Shown one piece after another: positions 31,793-32,734 of a stretch of DNA of 32,734 bases. The position numbers and the translations under genes were made by a program. The notes beneath the pieces were generated by a model. It ran no database searches. It saw nothing but the letters and a program-made list of their open reading frames with translations, and was not told where the DNA came from. This DNA is from Deltaproteobacteria bacterium (GTDB lineage Bacteria > Desulfobacterota > B13-G15 > RBG-16-54-18), in the NCBI GenBank assembly GCA_019308925.1, contig JAFDHG010000016.1:1-32734 (forward strand). Reading direction: 5' to 3'. How positions within the stretch are numbered: the stretch's first letter is position 1; each line of letters begins with the position of its first letter.

Positions 31793-32671
31793 TCACCACC
31801 TACATCTACTGCATATGGGGTGTTGTTTCATCTTTTTGACGAAACTGCCGTATACCTCGGAGCGCAGAACTCTCTCCACCCCCTCTTCAAAGGCATCTCC
31901 GAGATGATCTTCGAGGAGATAGGTGCAAGGTGTAACCTTTCCATCCACTGTTACGAAGATACTGCGCCTGACAATGCGACAGGGGTAGGAATGTCTCTCA
32001 GGAAGGTACAATTCTATTTTCAGTGATCTAGTAATCCCTTTTATCTCTTTAAAAAGTTTCTTTTCCTCTTCTTCAGAGAGACATTTTGCATCTGAGTCCA
32101 CTCCGTAGACATTGAAAAGCCTGTGGAGTATTATGGCATCTATTCTCATCTCCGAGGCAAGTTTTATCATCTCCGGAATTTGATCTCGGTTGCCCTGATA
32201 AATGGTGATGTCGAAATAGATCTTAGGCCTTTTGAAATGCCCTTTTTCCCTCTGCGCCACAAGCCCTTCAACCTGAGGCGAAACCTCAGATAACAACTTC
32301 TTATCATATATCCCGAAGGCAATCTCCCTTAACCTGCTCCGGAATATCTCGTCCAACCGCTTTTCCACCAGCGTCCCGTTCGTGGTAAGATTCGTATGTA
32401 CGCCCCTTGACTCCGCATATTCCACCATTTCAAAGAGCTCCTGATGGAGTAAAGGCTCTCCCCATCCGTGCAACCCAACATAGCGGAAGCTGCCCGGATC
32501 GAGCATCCCTTTGAAATCACCCAGGGAGAGGAACTTATTCGGTCTTTCCAACCCCCGTCTCAGACATATTGTACAGTTAAGATTGCAGGCAGTTGTTACC
32601 TCAACCTGAAGGGTAGTATTTGAGTCAATCCCATTTTTAGTTGAAATTCTGTAGCGGCCCATCTTTTCCAT
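31793..32671 (-). CDS. Radical SAM protein with SPASM-like C-terminus
   Basis: A 292-residue radical SAM enzyme. The 4Fe-4S motif is C29-NLN-C33-TI-C36, then the GLHGWGEPLLH glycine-rich SAM loop and HTNLTTNGTLV. C-terminal cysteines (SYPCRIV, KVTPCTYL and HPICSRCRW at the very end) fit a SPASM or twitch auxiliary cluster, as in peptide-modifying and MoaA-like enzymes. The sequence stops right after the last CxxC. Its ATG overlaps the stop of the preceding gene (TAATG) and the membrane protein follows four bases later, so three genes are tightly linked. The substrate is unknown. Confidence 0.82.
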   Translation of the reverse strand: MEKMGRYRISTKNGIDSNTTLQVEVTTACNLNCTICLRRGLERPNKFLSLGDFKGMLDPGSFRYVGLHGWGEPLLHQELFEMVEYAESRGVHTNLTTNGTLVEKRLDEIFRSRLREIAFGIYDKKLLSEVSPQVEGLVAQREKGHFKRPKIYFDITIYQGNRDQIPEMIKLASEMRIDAIILHRLFNVYGVDSDAKCLSEEEEKKLFKEIKGITRSLKIELYLPERHSYPCRIVRRSIFVTVDGKVTPCTYLLEDHLGDAFEEGVERVLRSEVYGSFVKKMKQHPICSRCRW

Positions 32672-32734
32672 TACGCAGCTACTACCTCCTGCACCTCTAT
32701 CCCAAGCTCCTGCTGGATCGCTTTCCTTAATGCA
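32671..32734 (-). CDS. 3' end of an unidentified upstream gene (partial)
   Basis: The last 20 codons of a minus-strand ORF that enters from the right edge, ending QELGIEVQEVVAA and TAA. The stop overlaps the start of the radical SAM gene by one base, indicating an operon. Too little is present for identification. Confidence 0.6.
   Translation of the reverse strand, partial: ALRKAIQQELGIEVQEVVAA

Overview
The window looks like a chromosomal segment of a Gram-negative, probably anaerobic bacterium, most plausibly from the deltaproteobacterial (Desulfobacterota-like) lineages. This is inferred from a TonB-dependent receptor and TonB box, an LapA-type membrane protein, C5-pathway HemL, folate/FAD-dependent TrmFO, cobalamin-type radical SAM enzymes, an FmdE-family protein, an IscU-like scaffold and strong GGAGG ribosome-binding sites. 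No rRNA, tRNA, CRISPR array or intact insertion sequence was seen. Base composition is patchy: about 1-5 kb and 7.8-11.4 kb are visibly AT-rich, while 11.6-25 kb is visibly GC-rich.

Left part (1-7.7 kb): a two-gene flavoprotein operon and a DUF6064-like membrane protein, separated by copies of one terminator module; an Hsp20 chaperone with a strong terminator; then a decaying zone. The decaying zone holds two 3' remnants of staphylococcal-nuclease-like genes around a PilZ gene, a DUF4124 gene with an in-frame stop, a SPOR-domain protein whose N-terminal half may be split off by a frameshift, and an MFS transporter reduced to its two ends. A rhomboid protease fused to a DnaJ C-terminal domain closes this part.

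Middle (7.9-20.3 kb): a YhaO/YhaN-like (Mre11/Rad50-like) nuclease-ATPase pair with a membrane hairpin in the ATPase; a HIT hydrolase - LapA - nucleoside phosphorylase operon; a convergent penicillin-acylase-family hydrolase; trmFO with a good sigma-70-like promoter, overlapping a sugar isomerase-like gene; and a convergent nagZ-namZ pair expected to split the peptidoglycan disaccharide.

Right part (20.3-32.7 kb): a B12-binding-type radical SAM enzyme, a DUF4412 periplasmic protein, hemL with a MmgE/PrpD gene, an IscU-like scaffold, and a thiolase with its zinc-ribbon/OB-fold partner. Last comes a minus-strand cluster: the tail of an unknown gene, a radical SAM/SPASM-like protein, an ECF S-component-like membrane protein, a TonB receptor and an FmdE-like protein. 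The receptor and the FmdE gene are each preceded by the same leader block: T-run, ribosome-binding site, and a short ORF starting MGEIK. The receptor leader also has a consensus promoter and a 12-bp-stem terminator hairpin ahead of the gene, which looks like an attenuator. I consider this the most interesting unexplained structure in the window.
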